64,000 nt of DNA, taken from contig NZ_BCRQ01000007.1 of the NCBI RefSeq assembly GCF_001552675.1, positions 1-64,000 of the forward strand, given 5' to 3'. The notes beneath the pieces are model-generated. The model saw only the letters and a list, made by a program, of their open reading frames with translations. It was not told the DNA's origin and did no database searches. Positions within the stretch are counted from its first letter, which is position 1. Every line of letters begins with the position of its first letter. Positions 60,092 through 64,000 of the stretch are shown here, in pieces. The position numbers were made by a program, and so were the translations under genes. The stretch is from Alicyclobacillus sendaiensis NBRC 100866 (GTDB lineage Bacteria; Bacillota; Bacilli; Alicyclobacillales; Alicyclobacillaceae).

Positions 60092-62097
60092 TCAATCTCG
60101 TAGGCGGCCATCCAGGCCTCGCGGATGGCCCGCGCCGCGTTGATGTCCTGGCTGTCCCTCGCGCCGCCGACGATGTGGACCCGCACGTGCGGCGGGAGCT
60201 TCTCGGCCCAGGACGTATCCTGAGACAACTGGCCGGTGCAGAGCACCACCTGGTCCGCCGGAACCATTTCCTCCCGCCCGTCCCGCTCGATGCGCACGCC
60301 CTCCGGCGTGATCTCGCGCATGGCCACGTTCGGCACGACGTTCACGCCGAGCCGCTGCATCTCCTGGCGCACCACCCAGCGCGTGCTGCGGCCGATGCCG
60401 CGGCCGATGCGGTCGCTCCGCGCGAGCATGGTGATGGTGCGCTCGATGGGCTTGGGCGCGGGGAGCCCCTGCTCCTCGAAGAACACCTCCGCGTCCGGCG
60501 TCATGCGCCGCCGCGCGCCGAGAAACACCGCCACGTCACAGCCGATGCCGCCCGCGCCGAGGATGACGACGTTTCGCCCCGGCTGCACGCGGCCCATGAG
60601 CAGATCCTGATAGGAGACCACGTGCGGCAGATCCTCGCCCGGAAGGCCTGGCGCCTTGGGCTTCACGCCCACCGCGACGATCACGTCGTCGAATTCGGCG
60701 AGCTCATCCGGCCCAGGCTCTGTCTGCATTGTAACAGTCACGCCGAGGCGTTCAAGCATGACCTCGTAGTACCGGATGGTCTCGAGGAACTCGTCCTTGC
60801 CCGGAATGCGCGAGGCGAGGCGAAATTGCCCGCCGAGTTCCTTGTCCCGCTCGAAGAGCGTGACTTCGTGCCCGCGCTCCGCCGCCGCGCGCGCCGCCTC
60901 GAGCCCCGCCGGCCCCCCGCCGACCACGGCCACGCGCCGCTTGCGGGCCGCCTTCGCGCGCGGCTTGAGCGCCTCGTAGCCGGCGCGCGGGTTGACGAGG
61001 CAGCTCACGACGCGATAGGGCTTGACGAGCGTGTGATCCAGGCACGACTGGTTGCAGGCGATGCACACGTTCAAGCCGTCGCGATCGCCCTCGAGGATCT
61101 TGTTGGCAAACTCCGGGTCGGCGAGCCAGGGCCTCGCGGGCGCGATGAAGTCGAGGAAGCCGTCCGCCACGAGCTCGTTGGCCACCTCGGGTACGTTCAG
61201 GCGGTTGGCGGCGAGCACGGGCACCGAGACGTGCTGGCGCACCATTCCGGCCACGCCGGCAAAGCCACCGCGCGGCACCACCTGCTGCACGGTGGGAACG
61301 GCGGCCTCGTGCCAGCCGATGCCGACGTTGAGCGCGTCCACGCCCGCCTTCTCGAGCGCCTGCGCGAACTGGAGCGTCTCCTCCATCGTCGTGGAGCCCG
61401 GCATGCAGTCGAGCCCAGACATGCGGAAGATGATGGGATACTCCGGCCCCACCGCGCGCCGCACGGCCTCCACCACCTCGATGGGCAGCCGCATGCGGCG
61501 CGCGAAGTCGCCGCCGTACTCGTCGTTGCGGTGGTTGGTGAGGGGCGACAAGAACTGGTTGAGCAGATAGCCTTCCGACCCCATAATCTCGATGGCGTCA
61601 AAGCCAATCTCCTTGGCGGTGCGTGCGGCATTCGCATAGCCCTCGATGGTGCGGAGGATGTCCTCGAGCGTCATCTCGCGCGGCACCTCGCGCGTCAGCC
61701 GCGACGCGAGCGGGCTTGGCGCCACCGCCTGTTGGCCAATCTCCTCCGAAAACGCATACCTGCCCGCGTGATAAAGCTGAAGGGCGATCCGCCCACCCAC
61801 CTCGTGCACGGCCTTGGGCAGCTCGGCGAGGCGTTCCACGTGGCGCGGATTCGTGAGCACAAACATCTGGCCGCCGCCTTCCGGCAGCACGCATGCCCCG
61901 CCCGTGATGATGAGCGCTGCGCCGCCGCGGGCGCGCTCGCGGTAGAATTCACAGAGCCGCACCATCATCTCGTCGTCGTCGTGCTCCAGGCCCATGTGCA
62001 TCGAGCCCATCAGGATGCGGTGCGGAAGCTCGAGCGAACCAATCTTCCCCGGCTGGGCCAACGCCTCGTAGCGCCGTTTCATCCATCTCTCTGCCAT
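60088..62097 (-). CDS. 2,4-dienoyl-CoA reductase-like flavoprotein (OYE/Fe-S)
   Basis: A 669-residue FadH-type enzyme. The N-terminal TIM barrel (about residues 15-340) binds FMN; a 4Fe-4S site follows (CIACNQSCLDH ... VVSCLVNPRAG); two nucleotide-binding domains are marked by VAVVGGGPAGLEAARAAAER and VVILGAGGIGCDVAVFLG. Such enzymes reduce conjugated dienoyl-CoA, or dehydroxylate ring acyl-CoA in some relatives. It heads the leftward operon: GAGGTGA precedes the ATG, and the divergent control region lies behind it. A role in reducing a cyclohexadiene ring is inferred from context. Confidence 0.9.
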   Translation of the reverse strand: MAERWMKRRYEALAQPGKIGSLELPHRILMGSMHMGLEHDDDEMMVRLCEFYRERARGGAALIITGGACVLPEGGGQMFVLTNPRHVERLAELPKAVHEVGGRIALQLYHAGRYAFSEEIGQQAVAPSPLASRLTREVPREMTLEDILRTIEGYANAARTAKEIGFDAIEIMGSEGYLLNQFLSPLTNHRNDEYGGDFARRMRLPIEVVEAVRRAVGPEYPIIFRMSGLDCMPGSTTMEETLQFAQALEKAGVDALNVGIGWHEAAVPTVQQVVPRGGFAGVAGMVRQHVSVPVLAANRLNVPEVANELVADGFLDFIAPARPWLADPEFANKILEGDRDGLNVCIACNQSCLDHTLVKPYRVVSCLVNPRAGYEALKPRAKAARKRRVAVVGGGPAGLEAARAAAERGHEVTLFERDKELGGQFRLASRIPGKDEFLETIRYYEVMLERLGVTVTMQTEPGPDELAEFDDVIVAVGVKPKAPGLPGEDLPHVVSYQDLLMGRVQPGRNVVILGAGGIGCDVAVFLGARRRMTPDAEVFFEEQGLPAPKPIERTITMLARSDRIGRGIGRSTRWVVRQEMQRLGVNVVPNVAMREITPEGVRIERDGREEMVPADQVVLCTGQLSQDTSWAEKLPPHVRVHIVGGARDSQDINAARAIREAWMAAYEIE

Positions 62098-62146
62098 GCT
62101 GTCACCTCGTCATCCCGGCCGCGCTCGTCCGCGCGGCGCGCATGTT

Positions 62147-62234
62147 TTCGTACCTGGTCTTATAAGCTGATATTAACACCTGGTATTGAATCCGTCGACC
62201 GAGCGGTGGTAGAATGCTTATCACCAGGTACGAA
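62147..62234. promoter_or_regulatory. Divergent control region with three ACCTGGT sites
   Basis: Three copies of ACCTGGT lie in 88 bases: 62152-62158 (plus), 62178-62184 (plus) and 62223-62229 (minus). The outer two are part of a longer match, TTCGTACCTGGT-n-ATAAGC (62147-62167) against GCTTATCACCAGGTACGAA (62216-62234), differing by two extra bases in the first copy. A TTGAAT-18-TAGAAT pair (62186-62215) could be the rightward promoter; it lies between the second and third sites. The arrangement is that of operators for a local repressor. Confidence 0.75.
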
Positions 62235-62259
62235 TTTTGTACGGAAAGGGGAAGCGCCC

Positions 62260-63879
62260 GTGAGCGCTCCTTTGTTCTTGGAACAGTTTGAATCGACGCT
62301 TCGGACCCAGCCGGACCAACTCGCCGTGATTGACCTCAGCGGCGATGCGCCGGTCACGCTCACCTATGCCGAACTCGATGCACTGGCGACGCGCATCGCC
62401 GCGCGCCTCGTGCAGCTTGGCGTCGAGCCCGGCGAGGCCGTGGCCTATCAATTGCCGAGCGGTTGGCCGTTTGTGGCCATCACGCTCGCCATCTGGAAGG
62501 CGGGCGCCACGCCCTGCCCGATTTTGCCGCAGCTCCGCGAGCGCGAAGTGGCCTTCATCCTGCAGTCCTCGGAAAGCCGCGTGTACATTGCGCCGGACGA
62601 GTTCCGCCGCTTCGACTACCGGCCGCTCGTGGACCTCGTTCGGCGCGAGGTGCCGCGCGTCGAGCACACCGTCCTCGTGCCGAGCTCGCCGTACACCCCG
62701 CAAGCGACGGATCTCGGCGGCCTCATCGCGAGCGAGGCCGAGGCAAAAGCCCGCGCGGCAGAACTCGAGGCAAGGCGGCCCGGCCCTGACAGCCACTCGC
62801 AGCTGCTCTACACGTCCGGCACCACCGGCGAACCCAAGGGCGTGCTGCACACGCATCGGACGCTCTCGGAGGCGCTCCTCATCCACACGCGGACGCTCGG
62901 GCTCACGGCGAAGGACCGGATCTGGGTCCCTTCCCCGACCGCTCACCAGACAGGATTTCTCTACGGAATGCTCGTTTCCTTCTATATCGGGGCGCCGGGG
63001 ATCTATCACGCCATTTGGGACGTGGAGAAGGCGCGCGCGGCCATCGAGGCGTGGGGCGCGACGTTCGTCCAGGCCGCGATGCCGTTCTTGTCGGACATCA
63101 CCCGCGCTGACAAGCCGCCGAAGGGCCTGCGGCTCTTCATTGCGACGGGCGCGGCCATCCCGCGCCAACTCGCGCAGGAGGCGCGGGAGAAGCTCCAGTG
63201 CGCCGTGGTGGGGGCCTGGGGATCCACCGAGTCCTGCCTCGTCACCGTCGGCCGCCCCTCGGATCCGCCGGAGAAGCTCTGGGGCACGGACGGGCGCGTG
63301 CTCGACGGCATGCAGATTCGCGTGGTGGACGACGAAGGCCGCGAGCTCCCGCCCGGCACCGAAGGCAACTTCCAGGTGAAAACCCCCGCCATGTTCGTCA
63401 CCTATCTTCACCACCCCGAGTGGTACGAGGCGGCCATGACGGAAGACGGGTTCTTTGATACGGGCGATCTCGCCGTGATCGACCAGGACGGCTATCTGCG
63501 CATCACCGGGCGCAAGAAGGACGTGGTAAACCGGGGCGGCGAGAAGATCCCGGTGGTGGAGATTGAGGACCTGCTGTATCAGCATCCGGCCATCGCGGAC
63601 GCGGCCGTCGTCGCAATGCCGGACGAGCGGCTCGGCGAGCGCGCCTGCGCGTACGTGGTGCTCAAGCCTGGGGCCAAGCGGCTGGAACTGTGTGACATCA
63701 CGGACTTCCTCGGCGAGCAGGGCATGGCAAAGATCTATTGGCCGGAGCGGCTCGAAATCATCGACGAGATGCCGCGGACGGCGAGCGGCAAGATCCAGAA
63801 GTACGTGCTGCGCCAGGACATCCAGCAAAAGCTCGAGCGCGAGCGCGCGGGCGCGGCGGAAGCGAGGGAGCGCGCGTGA
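62260..63879 (+). CDS. AMP-dependent acid-CoA ligase
   Basis: A 539-residue adenylate-forming ligase. LLYTSGTTGEPKGVLHTHRT is the P-loop, WGSTESCL the A5-like motif, GFFDTGDLAVIDQDGYLRIT and GRKKDVVNRGGEKIPVVEIE the hinge, and RTASGKIQKYVLRQ carries the catalytic Lys. The pattern is that of the cyclohexanecarboxylate-CoA/2,3-dihydroxybenzoate-AMP ligase group. GTG start at 62260 after AAAGGGG; the long frame upstream is spurious. Its stop overlaps the start of a second acyl-CoA dehydrogenase gene, so the rightward arm is also an operon. Confidence 0.9.
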   Translation: MSAPLFLEQFESTLRTQPDQLAVIDLSGDAPVTLTYAELDALATRIAARLVQLGVEPGEAVAYQLPSGWPFVAITLAIWKAGATPCPILPQLREREVAFILQSSESRVYIAPDEFRRFDYRPLVDLVRREVPRVEHTVLVPSSPYTPQATDLGGLIASEAEAKARAAELEARRPGPDSHSQLLYTSGTTGEPKGVLHTHRTLSEALLIHTRTLGLTAKDRIWVPSPTAHQTGFLYGMLVSFYIGAPGIYHAIWDVEKARAAIEAWGATFVQAAMPFLSDITRADKPPKGLRLFIATGAAIPRQLAQEAREKLQCAVVGAWGSTESCLVTVGRPSDPPEKLWGTDGRVLDGMQIRVVDDEGRELPPGTEGNFQVKTPAMFVTYLHHPEWYEAAMTEDGFFDTGDLAVIDQDGYLRITGRKKDVVNRGGEKIPVVEIEDLLYQHPAIADAAVVAMPDERLGERACAYVVLKPGAKRLELCDITDFLGEQGMAKIYWPERLEIIDEMPRTASGKIQKYVLRQDIQQKLERERAGAAEARERA

Positions 63880-64000
63880 AGACGTTCCTCGAGTGGCAAG
63901 AGGATGTGAACCGGTATCTCGCGGGCCCGGCCCGGTCGTGGTCCGAGGCCATCGAGCGGACGGGCAAGGTGCCGGAAGCACTGTGGCGCGAGCTTCGCGA
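63876..64000 (+). CDS. Probable acyl-CoA dehydrogenase, 5' end only
   Basis: A GTG at 63876 overlaps the ligase stop (GTGA) and the frame is open to the window edge for 41 codons. The visible sequence KTFLEWQEDVNRYLAGPARS then TGKVPEALWRELR resembles the N-terminal helix of acyl-CoA dehydrogenases (compare RIPDALWARIRELGF in the dehydrogenase at 56-57 kb). The assignment rests on this short stretch and on context. Confidence 0.55.
   Translation, partial: MKTFLEWQEDVNRYLAGPARSWSEAIERTGKVPEALWRELR

Noticed and set aside
60175-62259. Plus-strand extension of the ligase frame back to 60175
   Set aside because: The stretch lies opposite the flavoprotein gene and has shadow composition; the real start is GTG 62260 after AAAGGGG.
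1-64000. CRISPR array
   Set aside because: No stretch shows regularly spaced direct repeats with unique spacers; repeated motifs found are the T-box modules and the ACCTGGT sites only.

Overview
The window looks like a chromosomal segment of a GC-rich, endospore-forming, acid-adapted Firmicute, most probably Alicyclobacillus (close to A. acidocaldarius). Support from the sequence: a Tlp-type spore protein, CodY, AhrC/ArgR, a T-box leader, YlbF- and YtoI-like proteins, a sulfocyanin-type blue copper lipoprotein, and at the right end a gene set that would suit synthesis of the cyclohexanecarboxyl-CoA starter of omega-cyclohexyl fatty acids, the hallmark lipids of this genus. The genus call is inference; no 16S gene is present.

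Layout. 1-2.4 kb is AT-richer accessory DNA: a membrane-protein gene running off the left edge, a fragment of an IS3-family transposase, a small membrane protein and about 800 bp without a convincing gene but with two DnaA-box-like sites. From 2.4 to 36.6 kb the core genome follows: nitric oxide synthase oxygenase, a slipin, tRNA-Leu(GAG), NiaR, a broken MFS transporter, then a replication/repair block (lytic transglycosylase, coaE, mutM, polA), a Phe-type T-box leader before chorismate mutase, mdh-icd, a two-component system, trpS, pyk, accAD, dnaE and a YtoI-like regulator. After that come yitT, small membrane proteins, cysK, argR, dinB (probably starting at a rare ATT), a UPF0173 hydrolase, a truncated haemoglobin, queC and a HesB-like protein.

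From 36.6 to 50 kb: a eukaryotic-type (class 2) ileS, an alpha/beta hydrolase, serine acetyltransferase, an M20 dipeptidase, codY, yerC, a copper locus (sulfocyanin divergent from multicopper oxidase, plus hemerythrin), two XRE regulators and a GNAT acetyltransferase. 50.1-52.05 kb holds a decayed DNA methyltransferase and HerA-like ATPase, apparently the remains of a defence or modification locus.

From 52.2 kb: a eukaryotic-type proS, tlp, two small hypothetical genes, and then a divergent metabolic cluster. The leftward arm encodes a dienoyl-CoA-reductase-like flavoenzyme, a FabL-type SDR, an acyl carrier protein, an AMP ligase, an acyl-CoA dehydrogenase and a zinc alcohol dehydrogenase. 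The rightward arm encodes a second AMP ligase and the start of a second acyl-CoA dehydrogenase. Between the arms lie three copies of ACCTGGT, two of them forming a long inverted repeat that looks like an operator. Together these genes supply activation, carrier, dehydrogenation and reduction steps on a ring carboxylate. This cluster is the most interesting system in the window.
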